Shown here piece after piece: positions 24,676 to 33,088 of a DNA stretch of 64,000 nt. Numbering within the stretch: position 1 is the first letter of the stretch; every line of letters starts with the position of its first letter. The DNA comes from Herbiconiux ginsengi (GTDB lineage Bacteria > Actinomycetota > Actinomycetes > Actinomycetales > Microbacteriaceae): positions 1 through 64,000 of the forward strand of contig NZ_FNPZ01000006.1 of NCBI RefSeq assembly GCF_900107435.1, read 5' to 3'. The notes beneath the pieces are model-generated. The model was not told the DNA's origin. It did no database searches and saw nothing but the letters and a program-made list of their open reading frames with translations. Both the position numbers and the translations under genes were made by a program.

Positions 24676-26001
24676 ATGCGGGCTACCTTGCACCGCCGGG
24701 TCACAGCACCCATCGCAATCGCGGCAGGCCTCGGCCTCGCACTCGTCGGCTGTTCCGGCGGAGCGGGTGGAGGCGCCAGTGGAGGCGACACCGTCGGCAA
24801 GGCCGATGGCGTGGTCACCGTCTACGGCACCATCGCCGACACCGAGGCAGAGCTTCTCGAACAGTCCTGGGCGGACTGGGAGAAAGAGAACAACATCGAC
24901 ATCCAGTACGAATCGTCGAAGGAGTTCGAGTCGCAGATCGGCATCCGCGCTCAGGGCGGCAACCCGCCCGATCTCGCCATCTTCCCGCAGCCCGGTCTGC
25001 TCGCCGACCTCGCGTCGCGCGGCTTCATCCAGAAGGCGCCGGAAGGCGTCGAGAAGAACGTCGACCAGTACTGGTCGAGCGACTGGAAGGCCTACGGCAC
25101 GGTCGACGACACCTTCTACGGCGCGCCCCTGATGGCGAGCGTCAAGGGCTTCGTCTGGTACTCCCCGAAGCAGTTCGCCGACAACGGCTGGGAAGTGCCG
25201 AAGACCTATCAGGAGATGCTCGACCTGACCGCCAAGATGCAGACCACCCTGGGCAAGCAGCCCTGGTGCGCCGGCTTCGGCTCGGGCGACGCCACCGGAT
25301 GGCCGGGCACCGACTGGGTCGAAGACCTGGTGCTGCGCCAGTCGGGTCCTGACGTCTACGACCAGTGGGTGAAGAACGAGGTCAAGTTCACCGACCCGCA
25401 GATCTCCGACGCCTTCGACGCCGTGGGCGACATCCTGCTCGACCCGAACTACGTGAACGCGGGCTACGGCGACGTCAAGTCGATCAACAGCACCGAGTTC
25501 GGCGACGTCGCCACGGGCATGGCCCAGGGCACGTGCTCGCTCACCCACCAGGCCTCGTTCTTCGACGGCTTCCTCACCGACGCCGGCGCGACCGTCGGCC
25601 CCGACGCCGACATCTGGGCCTTCGTGACCCCGCCGGTGACCGCAGGTGAGACCGCCGTCACCGGTGGTGGCGAGATCGTCGGAGCGTTCTCGAACGACGC
25701 CGACACCGTGAAGGTGCAGGAGTACCTCTCCAGCCCCGAATGGGCGAACAGCCGAGTCTCCCTCGGCGGTGTCATCTCCGCGAACAAGGGTCTCGACCCG
25801 GCCAACGCGCAGAGCCCGATCCTGCAGCAGGCCATCGAGATCCTGCAGGACCCGAACACCACGTTCCGCTTCGACGCCTCCGACCTGATGCCCGGTGCCG
25901 TCGGCGCCGGAACCTTCTGGAAGGGAATGGTCAACTGGATCGACGGCACCCCGCAAGACGAGGTGCTGAGCTCCATCGAGGCCGGCTGGCCGACCGAGTA
26001 G
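24676..26001 (+). CDS. Sugar ABC transporter substrate-binding lipoprotein (AglE-like)
   Basis: Extracytoplasmic solute receptor of 441 residues, lipid-anchored: basic MRATLHRR, hydrophobic core, lipobox LVGC, then a Gly-rich linker. The mature part is a family-1 binding protein of the alpha-glucoside (AglE) type, with QGGNPPDLAIFPQPGLLADL and LLWLS-like aromatic segments (GTDWVEDLVLR). Bound sugars are probably alpha-glucosides; this is inferred from resemblance of all three components to AglEFG. A hairpin separates it from the permease genes, fitting higher expression of the receptor. No glycosidase is linked. Confidence 0.88.
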   Translation: MRATLHRRVTAPIAIAAGLGLALVGCSGGAGGGASGGDTVGKADGVVTVYGTIADTEAELLEQSWADWEKENNIDIQYESSKEFESQIGIRAQGGNPPDLAIFPQPGLLADLASRGFIQKAPEGVEKNVDQYWSSDWKAYGTVDDTFYGAPLMASVKGFVWYSPKQFADNGWEVPKTYQEMLDLTAKMQTTLGKQPWCAGFGSGDATGWPGTDWVEDLVLRQSGPDVYDQWVKNEVKFTDPQISDAFDAVGDILLDPNYVNAGYGDVKSINSTEFGDVATGMAQGTCSLTHQASFFDGFLTDAGATVGPDADIWAFVTPPVTAGETAVTGGGEIVGAFSNDADTVKVQEYLSSPEWANSRVSLGGVISANKGLDPANAQSPILQQAIEILQDPNTTFRFDASDLMPGAVGAGTFWKGMVNWIDGTPQDEVLSSIEAGWPTE

Positions 26002-26038
26002 GTCGCCCGGTTCGCACGAAACGTACGAATGGTCGCAC

Positions 26039-26068
26039 GAGGCCGCCCGGAGAGATTCGGGCGGCCTC
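26039..26068 (+). terminator. Intercistronic hairpin between receptor and permease genes
   Basis: An 11-bp perfect stem (26039-26049 with 26058-26068) and 8-nt loop, 37 bp after the receptor stop. There is no T run. Such stems commonly protect the receptor mRNA or attenuate the permease part. Confidence 0.65.
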
Positions 26069-26151
26069 CGTGCACCCCGGTGCTACGGTGTCTTCACGAC
26101 GCCGACGCGTCGGACCGTTCCTGAGTCCAGAGCTGTACTCGAAAGGTTGTC

Positions 26152-27282
26152 ATGTCGGATTTCCTTACCTGGGTCGGCGGCCTGCCGCCATTGGCCCAGA
26201 TCCCCATCGTCGTCATCGCGTTCGGCATCGTCGTCGCGCTGATCCTGTTCTTCGTGGAGATCGCACCCCGCACCGGGCGTCGGTACACGATCATCCGCCT
26301 CGCCGTCTGCGTCATCGCCCCGTTCCTGGCCTTCGTGCTGATCGGATCGGTCTGGTGGGCGGCCCTCATCGCCGCGGCCTTCGGGCTGCTCTTCTTCTGG
26401 CTCGATCGCCGGTCGAGTCAGGGCGCCGGCTATCTCTTCCAGCTGTTCGGCTTCCTCGCTCCGGCGATCATCCTCTTGCTGGTGGGCCTCATCTATCCCA
26501 CGGTGAAGACCTTCATCGACTCCTTCTTCTCCAGCCGCGGCAACTTCGTGGGCATCGACAACTTCGCGTGGGTGCTCACCAGCCCGCAGAACCTGCGCGT
26601 GATCCTCAACACGATCATCTGGGTGCTGGTCGTGCCGACGCTCTCGACCGTCTTCGGTCTGGCCTACGCCGTCTTCATCGACAAGAGCCGAGGCGAGAAG
26701 TTCTTCAAGATCCTCGTGTTCATGCCGATGGCGATCTCCTTCGTGGGCGCGTCGATCATCTGGCGCTTCGTCTACACCTACCGGCCCGACGACCAGAACC
26801 AGATCGGCCTGCTCAACCAGGTGGTGGTCTGGCTCGGCGGCCAGCCGGTGCAGTGGCTGCAGGAGTCGCCGTGGAACACCTTCTTCTTGATCGTGGTGCT
26901 GATCTGGATCCAGACCGGATTCGCCATGGTCGTGCTCTCCGCCGCCATCAAGGGCGTGCCGACCGAGCAGCTGGAAGCGGCTGAGCTCGACGGCACCAAC
27001 GCCTGGCAGCGGTTCATCAACGTGACGGTTCCGGGCATCCGCTCGTCGCTGATCGTCGTGATCACCACGATCTCGATCGCGTCGCTGAAGGTCTTCGACA
27101 TCGTGCGCACGATGACCGCCGGCGCCAACGACACCAGTGTTCTCGCGAACGAGATGTACACGCAGTTCAAGAACTTCGAATACGGGCGGTCGGCGGCTTT
27201 CGCCGTGATCCTGTTCATCCTGGTGATGCCGATCGTCATCTACAACGCCCGCCAGATCAAGAAGCAGAGGGAGATCCGATGA
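26152..27282 (+). CDS. Sugar ABC transporter permease (AglF-like)
   Basis: A 376-residue inner-membrane permease. Three extra N-terminal hydrophobic segments (to about residue 80) precede the usual six-helix MalF-type core, as in AglF proteins. The ATPase-contacting EAA loop is EQLEAAELDGTNAWQRFINVTVP near residue 277. It pairs with the next gene, whose ATG overlaps its stop (ATGA). Confidence 0.9.
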   Translation: MSDFLTWVGGLPPLAQIPIVVIAFGIVVALILFFVEIAPRTGRRYTIIRLAVCVIAPFLAFVLIGSVWWAALIAAAFGLLFFWLDRRSSQGAGYLFQLFGFLAPAIILLLVGLIYPTVKTFIDSFFSSRGNFVGIDNFAWVLTSPQNLRVILNTIIWVLVVPTLSTVFGLAYAVFIDKSRGEKFFKILVFMPMAISFVGASIIWRFVYTYRPDDQNQIGLLNQVVVWLGGQPVQWLQESPWNTFFLIVVLIWIQTGFAMVVLSAAIKGVPTEQLEAAELDGTNAWQRFINVTVPGIRSSLIVVITTISIASLKVFDIVRTMTAGANDTSVLANEMYTQFKNFEYGRSAAFAVILFILVMPIVIYNARQIKKQREIR

Positions 27283-28262
27283 GCGCCGTCCAGCCGATCG
27301 ACCTGCCGGTCGATCCCGAGACCCGAGGCCAGCTCCGCGGGGGAGAACGCGCGATCGAGCGCGAGGAGACCGCGGTCAAGCGCACCAAGCGCCGCTTGAC
27401 GAGCCGCGGCGCCACCATCGCCGCGCTCGTCATCGCCATCCTGTGGACGATCCCCACCTTCGGTCTGTTCATCTCGTCGTTCCGCGACCGGAACGACATC
27501 CAGACCACCGGTTGGTGGACCATCTTCACCAACTGGGGTTTCACGCTCGACAACTACGCCGACGTTCTGCAGGCGGGCAACTCCTCGGTCACGATCGCCT
27601 CGTCGTTCATCAACTCGATCGCGATCACGATCCCGGCCACGCTCATCCCGCTGGTCATCGCCTCACTGGCGGCCTACGCCTTCGCCTGGATCGACTTCAA
27701 GGGCAAGGACTGGATCTTCATCGGCGTCTTCGCCCTGCAGATCGTGCCGATCCAGATGGCGCTGGTTCCGCTCCTGTCACTGTTCTCCCGGGGCATCGCG
27801 GTGGGCGACGACTGGATCTTCTCGGGTGTTCCCTCGGGCGGCACCTTCTCGCAGGTCTGGATCGCGCACACGATCTTCGCCCTGCCGCTGGCGATCTTCC
27901 TGCTGCACAACTTCGTGTCGGAGATCCCGCGCGAAGTGATCGAGGCGGCGCGGGTCGACGGCGCCGGGCACGGGCAGATCTTCTTCCGCATCATCCTGCC
28001 GCTCACCATGCCGGCGCTGGCCTCCTTCGCGATCTTCCAGTTCCTCTGGGTCTGGAACGACCTGCTGGTGGCGCTGATCTTCGCCGACGGCTCGGTGGCG
28101 CCGATCACGAAGCTCCTGGCCGAGATCACCGGTTCGCGCGGTCAGGACTGGTACCTGCTCACGGCAGGCGCGTTCGTGGCCATCGTGGTTCCGCTGATCG
28201 TGTTCTTCGCCCTGCAGCGCTTCTTCGTGCGCGGCCTCCTGGCCGGTTCGACGAAGGGCTGA
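27279..28262 (+). CDS. Sugar ABC transporter permease (AglG-like)
   Basis: A 327-residue MalG-type permease with a charged cytosolic N-terminus of about 45 residues, six membrane helices and the EAA loop PREVIEAARVDGAGHGQIFFRI near residue 225. It ends RGLLAGSTKG, as in MalG/AglG proteins. The third component of the importer; no ATPase gene follows, so a shared MsmK/MalK-type ATPase from elsewhere is needed. Confidence 0.92.
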   Translation: MSAVQPIDLPVDPETRGQLRGGERAIEREETAVKRTKRRLTSRGATIAALVIAILWTIPTFGLFISSFRDRNDIQTTGWWTIFTNWGFTLDNYADVLQAGNSSVTIASSFINSIAITIPATLIPLVIASLAAYAFAWIDFKGKDWIFIGVFALQIVPIQMALVPLLSLFSRGIAVGDDWIFSGVPSGGTFSQVWIAHTIFALPLAIFLLHNFVSEIPREVIEAARVDGAGHGQIFFRIILPLTMPALASFAIFQFLWVWNDLLVALIFADGSVAPITKLLAEITGSRGQDWYLLTAGAFVAIVVPLIVFFALQRFFVRGLLAGSTKG

Positions 28263-28285
28263 TCCCGCTCGTTCCGTTCACAACT

Positions 28286-28338
28286 GCAAACGTCGCGTCG
28301 ATCGGGCTCGGATACGAGCCGGTTGCCGCGACGTTTGC
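28286..28338. terminator. Terminator after the aglEFG-like operon
   Basis: A 12-bp perfect stem (28286-28297 with 28327-28338) whose 29-nt loop contains a second stem (GGCTCG with CGAGCC), giving a stacked two-part hairpin 23 bp after the permease stop. No T run. Confidence 0.7.
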
Positions 28339-28430
28339 GGTTTCGAACCGTGGTGTCGGTGTCGGTGTCGCGTTCGTTCAAGCGGTACGAGAGGCAGTGG
28401 ATGAGGATGGTGGTGACGGAAGGAACGATC

Positions 28431-28871
28431 ATGACCGAGAACGCGAACGACTCCATCGCCCGGGCCGGCGTCGTGGTCGACGCGACGCCCGAGCAGGTCT
28501 GGCGGGCGCTCACCGATCCGGCGATCGTGAAGGAGTACTTCTTCGGCACCACGGTCACCAGCGACTGGCAGGTCGGCAGCCCCATCACCTATTCGGGTGA
28601 GTGGGAGGGCACGGCCTACGAAGACAAGGGCGAGGTGCTCGAGGTCGACGAACCGCGTCGGCTGGTGACGAGCTTCTTCAGCCCCTCGAGCGGCAAAGCG
28701 GATGTGCCCGAGAACTACCAGAAGGTCACCTACCTCGTCGAAGCGGTCGAGGGCGGCACACGGGTGTCGGTGGAGCAGGACAACAACGCCGATGCTGACG
28801 CCGCGGCGCACTCCTCGGCCAACTGGCAGATGATCCTCGACGGCCTCGCGGGCGTCGTCGGCCGAGCCTGA
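28431..28871 (+). CDS. SRPBCC (AHSA1-like) domain protein
   Basis: A 146-residue START-fold protein with the AHSA1 pattern VDATPEQVWRALTDPAIVKEYFFG at the N-terminus and a C-terminal helix WQMILDGLAGVVG. Members bind hydrophobic ligands in a central cavity; function unknown here. GGAAGGA lies six bases before the ATG at 28431, so the longer frame from 28323 was trimmed. Single gene between two operons. Confidence 0.85.
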   Translation: MTENANDSIARAGVVVDATPEQVWRALTDPAIVKEYFFGTTVTSDWQVGSPITYSGEWEGTAYEDKGEVLEVDEPRRLVTSFFSPSSGKADVPENYQKVTYLVEAVEGGTRVSVEQDNNADADAAAHSSANWQMILDGLAGVVGRA

Positions 28872-28935
28872 CGTCGCCGTTCCGCCGTCGGCGAAGCCGG
28901 CCGGCGGTGTCGGAGGCCGGGCGTAGGGTGGGCCT

Positions 28936-30834
28936 GTGAGTGGAGTTGGCGGCGGCGGGCGGATGAGCGCTGTCGCGGCTGCCGGTGGCACGGCCCGTGC
29001 GGGCGGCGGCAACCGGGTCTCAGGGGGAGACGCCCGGGCGCAGCGCGCTGCGAATGCGGCGGCGCCGAAGATCCCGCACCTGTTCCAGCGCATCTCCACG
29101 CTCTTCCTGCCCTACCGCGCGGCGTTGATCACGACGGGCATCCTGGTGCTCATCACCGCCGGCCTCACCGTCATCCCGCCGCTGCTCACCCAGCAGGCCT
29201 TCGATCTCGGCCTCTTCCCGGCGGGTGGCAAGCCCAACATCCCCGTGCTGCTCGAACTGGTCGGCCTCATGGTGCTGATCTGGATCGTGTCGGCCGCGCT
29301 CGGCGTCTGGCAGACGTATCTCACCGCGAAGGTGGGCAACCGCGTGATGGGCGATCTGCGCATCCGTCTGTTCAGCCATCTGCAGCGGATGGAACTGGCG
29401 TTCTTCACGCGCACCAAGACGGGCATAATCCAGTCCCGCCTGCAGAACGACGTGGGCGGTGTGGCAAGCGTTCTCACCAACACGGTCTCTAGCGTGCTCG
29501 GCAACACCGTCACCGTGATCGCCGCCCTCGTGGCCATGCTCGTGCTGAGCTGGCAGCTCACGGTGGTGGCCATCGTGCTGATGCCGTTACTCGTCTTCGT
29601 GCAGCGCCGTGTGGGCCAGGTGCGGGCGCGCATCGCGGCGCAGACCCAGGAGTCGCTCTCCGACATGACGGCCATCACGCAGGAGACCCTGAGCGTCTCA
29701 GGCATCCTGCTCGCCAAGAGCTTCAACCGGCAGGCCGCCGAGGTGGCCCGCTACTCCGACGAGAACGACAACCAGATCCGGCTGCAGGTGCGCCAGCAGA
29801 TGAGCGGGCAGTGGTTCTTCGCGATCGTGCAGATCTTCCTCTCCATCGTTCCGGCCATCGTCTATCTCGTGTCGGGCTACCTCATCAACGGCGGCGTCGA
29901 CATCACCGCGGGAACCATCGTGGCGTTCACCACCGTGCAGGCCCGGTTGATGTGGCCGCTGCTCGGCCTCATGCGCGTGGGCCTCGACCTGCAGACCTCC
30001 GGCGCGCTGTTCGCCCGCATCTTCGAGTACCTCGACCTCAAGCCCGCCATCTCCGACAAGCCGGATGCGATGACGTTGCCGGCGTCGTCCACCGCGGGCC
30101 GGGTGGAGTTCGACCACGTGAGCTTCGTCTACCCCGACGGCGAGCCCGAGCATCCGACGCTCGACGACGTGTCGTTCAGCGTGCAGCCCGGGCAGTTCGC
30201 CGCGTTCGTCGGGCCCTCGGGCGCCGGCAAGACCACGGTCTCCTACCTCGTGCCCCGGCTTTACGAAGCGACCTCGGGCGCGGTCAAGGTCGACGGCGTC
30301 GACGTGCGCGACCTGCAGCACCAGTCGCTGATCGACCGGCTCGGCATCGTGAGCCAGGAGACCTACCTCTTCCACGCCACCATCGCCGAGAACCTGCGCT
30401 ACGCGAGGCCGGATGCGACGGGCGAAGAACTCGCCGACGCGGCGCGGCGGGCGAACATCCACGAGCGCATCATGAGTTTTCCGGCCGGCTACGACACGGT
30501 GGTGGGGGAGCGCGGCTACCGCCTCTCCGGCGGCGAGAAGCAGCGCATCGCGATCGCACGGGTGCTGCTGAAAGACCCGGCGGTGCTCATCCTCGACGAG
30601 GCCACCAGCGCGCTCGACTCCATCTCCGAACGGGTGGTGCAGGACGCGCTCGACGCCGCGGCGCACGGGCGCACCACCATCGCCATCGCGCATCGTCTCT
30701 CCACCATCGTGAACGCCGACGTCATCTTCGTGGTGGACGCCGGGCGCATCGTCGAGTCGGGCACGCACTCCGAGTTGCTGGCGTTGAACGGCGCCTACGC
30801 CGGCCTCTATGCGCAGCAGCTCGCCAACGCGTAG
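28936..30834 (+). CDS. ABC transporter, fused permease and ATPase (multidrug/lipid exporter type)
   Basis: A 632-residue half-transporter that acts as a dimer. After a Gly/Ala-rich tail come six membrane helices (about 55-350) and an ATPase domain with Walker A GPSGAGKTTVSYL (near residue 428), Q-loop SQETYLF, signature LSGGEKQR (near 530), Walker B VLILDEATSALD, and H-loop AHRLSTI. Type B exporter fold (MsbA/LmrA-like); substrate unknown. The GTG start has AGGGTGG just upstream; an ATG nine codons later is possible. Confidence 0.93.
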   Translation: MSGVGGGGRMSAVAAAGGTARAGGGNRVSGGDARAQRAANAAAPKIPHLFQRISTLFLPYRAALITTGILVLITAGLTVIPPLLTQQAFDLGLFPAGGKPNIPVLLELVGLMVLIWIVSAALGVWQTYLTAKVGNRVMGDLRIRLFSHLQRMELAFFTRTKTGIIQSRLQNDVGGVASVLTNTVSSVLGNTVTVIAALVAMLVLSWQLTVVAIVLMPLLVFVQRRVGQVRARIAAQTQESLSDMTAITQETLSVSGILLAKSFNRQAAEVARYSDENDNQIRLQVRQQMSGQWFFAIVQIFLSIVPAIVYLVSGYLINGGVDITAGTIVAFTTVQARLMWPLLGLMRVGLDLQTSGALFARIFEYLDLKPAISDKPDAMTLPASSTAGRVEFDHVSFVYPDGEPEHPTLDDVSFSVQPGQFAAFVGPSGAGKTTVSYLVPRLYEATSGAVKVDGVDVRDLQHQSLIDRLGIVSQETYLFHATIAENLRYARPDATGEELADAARRANIHERIMSFPAGYDTVVGERGYRLSGGEKQRIAIARVLLKDPAVLILDEATSALDSISERVVQDALDAAAHGRTTIAIAHRLSTIVNADVIFVVDAGRIVESGTHSELLALNGAYAGLYAQQLANA

Positions 30835-30934
30835 CCCGGCGGCGGAAGGCGGGGTTCATTTCGCGTGACGGATGTGGTTAGAGTTGCCTTCTGAGTCATC
30901 TGCGAGATGACGACTATGGTGCGGGGGCCCATCG

Positions 30935-33076
30935 ATGGCGCGGAATCGTCTCAACCTACCCACGGTCAAGAGCGTCGGATCGAACCGGCGCGGCCTGGGC
31001 ATCCAGTCGAAGCTGCTGATCATGCTGCTCTCCGTGAGCATCGGGTCGACGCTCGTGGTGGGCTACGTGGGCTACGTGTCCGGACGCGACAGCCTGCGCG
31101 ACGCCGCGTTCGACCAACTGACGAGCGTGCGCGAGGCGAAGACCCTGGCCATCCAGTCGCTGTTCACGAACATCGAATCCGGGCTCGTGCTCGACTCCAG
31201 CGGAGCGACCGGCAACCAAGCCGCCACCGAGTTCGCCGCCGCCTTCGCCGAGCTCGACGCGCAGCCCGTGGACCCCGGGCAGAAGGCCGCGGTCGACGCC
31301 TACTACGCCGACTCCTTCATCCCGGATCTCGAGGCCCGCACCGGGCAGGAGTCGGCCCCCGATCTGTTCGAGCCGACCTCGAGTGCGCAGGTGTATCTGC
31401 AGAACACCTACACCGCGCCGTACGCCGGCGACTACGACGCCGCGGCCGCCGTCGACGACGCCGGTGACGGCAGCGCCTGGTCCGCTGTGAACGCGAAATA
31501 CAACTCGTACTTCCGGGAGATGGCCACCCGCTACCAGTACGAGGACGCGATGATCCTCGACACCGAGGGCAACGTGGTCTACTCGGTCTACAAAGGGGTG
31601 GATCTCGGCACCAACATCCTCGACGGCCCTTACAAGGGTTCCGCACTGAGCACCGCCTACACCGACGCCGTGAACTCGAACACGCTGAACTACGCGGAGA
31701 TCACCGATTTCGATCGGTACCAACCCTCGCTCGGCGTGCCGACCGCGTGGGGCGTGTCGCCGATCGCCGCCGACGGCAAGGTGAACGGGGTGCTGGCCAT
31801 CCAGCTCCCGATCACGGCCATCAACGAGGTCATGACCGGCGGCGAGGGCTGGCAGCAGGACGGTCTCGGTGACACCGGCGAGTCGTACCTGGTGGGCCCC
31901 GACCACACCATGCGTTCGGTCTCGCGTCTGCTGATCGACGACCCGGAGGCCTTCCAGAAGCTCACGATCGAGGGCGGAAGCTCGCCCGATCTCGCCCAGC
32001 GCATGGTGGACGTGGGTGGCTCGGTCGAGTTGCAGAAGGTCGACACCCTGCCGGTCGATCTCGCGCTGACCGGCAAGACCGGCACGGTCATCGCGCCGAA
32101 CTACCTCGGCCAGGAGACTCTCGACGCCTACGCTCCGCTCGACATCAACGGTGTGCAATGGGTGATCGTGTCGAGCATCACCACGGCCGAGGCCTTCGCC
32201 CCGGTCGACGACTTCACCCGCAACCTGGCGCTCGCCATCCTCGCGATCATCGTCATCGTCTCGCTGCTGTCGCTGCTGCTCGCCCAGGTGTTCGCCCGGC
32301 CCGTGCGCACCCTCGTGGGGGCGGTGCGGCAGGTGGCCGGTGGCGACCTCGGGGTGGAGGTGACCTCGAAGACCCGCGACGAGTTCGGCGATCTCTCGGT
32401 GGCCTTCAACGACATGAGCCGGAGTCTGCAGGTCAAGCAGCAGCTGATCGACGAACAGAAGGCGGAGACGGATCGTCTGTTGCTCAGCATGATGCCCGAG
32501 AAGGTGGCGCGCCGCTATCAGGAGGGCGAAGAGACGATCGCCGAGAACCATCAGGACGTCTCGGTGATCTACGCCGACGTCGTGGGCTTCGACGAGTTCG
32601 CGGTGTCGCTCAGCTCGGAGCAGGAGCTGAGCATCCTGAACGACCTGATGCGGCAGTTCGACGACGCGGCGGTCGCCGCCGGCGTGGAGAAGGTGCGCAC
32701 GCTGCGGTCGGGCTACCTGGCCAGCTGTGGACTGATCGTGCCGCGCGTCGACAGCGCGCGGCGCACGGTGGACTTCGCCATCCAGATGACCCGCATCGTG
32801 GAGCGGTTCAACGCGCAGCACGACGCGTCGATCTCGATCCGCGCGGGCATCGACAGCGGAACGGTGACCTCGGGCCTGGTGGGCAAGGCCAGCATCGCCT
32901 ACGACATGTGGGGCGACGCGGTGAACGTGGCGAACCGCGTGCAGGAACTGGCCGGAAAGCCCGGCATCTTCCTCACCCAGCGGGTGCGCGATCGGCTGCC
33001 CGACACCACCGGCCTGGTCGAAGTGGCCTCCGTCGACATCCAGGGCACACCGCAAACGGTGTGGCAGATCACCTAG
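30935..33076 (+). CDS. Membrane-bound class III nucleotidyl cyclase with sensor and HAMP domains, non-canonical active site
   Basis: A 713-residue protein: membrane helix about 26-48, extracytoplasmic sensor of about 380 residues (Cache-like), second helix about 430-452, HAMP about 453-505, a short coil (KQQLIDEQKAETDRLL) and a class III cyclase domain. Metal-A aspartate D548 (VIYADVVGFDEF) is present, as are D657, N664 and R668 in YDMWGDAVNVANRV. However, the segment that normally reads K-T-I-G-D-A-Y is R588-T-L-R-S592-G-Y: the second metal aspartate is serine and the purine-selecting lysine is arginine. Twelve bases separate it from the MscS gene. From memory, the Rv2435c-Rv2434c pair of M. 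tuberculosis has the same arrangement. Confidence 0.88.
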   Translation: MARNRLNLPTVKSVGSNRRGLGIQSKLLIMLLSVSIGSTLVVGYVGYVSGRDSLRDAAFDQLTSVREAKTLAIQSLFTNIESGLVLDSSGATGNQAATEFAAAFAELDAQPVDPGQKAAVDAYYADSFIPDLEARTGQESAPDLFEPTSSAQVYLQNTYTAPYAGDYDAAAAVDDAGDGSAWSAVNAKYNSYFREMATRYQYEDAMILDTEGNVVYSVYKGVDLGTNILDGPYKGSALSTAYTDAVNSNTLNYAEITDFDRYQPSLGVPTAWGVSPIAADGKVNGVLAIQLPITAINEVMTGGEGWQQDGLGDTGESYLVGPDHTMRSVSRLLIDDPEAFQKLTIEGGSSPDLAQRMVDVGGSVELQKVDTLPVDLALTGKTGTVIAPNYLGQETLDAYAPLDINGVQWVIVSSITTAEAFAPVDDFTRNLALAILAIIVIVSLLSLLLAQVFARPVRTLVGAVRQVAGGDLGVEVTSKTRDEFGDLSVAFNDMSRSLQVKQQLIDEQKAETDRLLLSMMPEKVARRYQEGEETIAENHQDVSVIYADVVGFDEFAVSLSSEQELSILNDLMRQFDDAAVAAGVEKVRTLRSGYLASCGLIVPRVDSARRTVDFAIQMTRIVERFNAQHDASISIRAGIDSGTVTSGLVGKASIAYDMWGDAVNVANRVQELAGKPGIFLTQRVRDRLPDTTGLVEVASVDIQGTPQTVWQIT

Positions 33077-33088
33077 GGGGCAGCGCTC

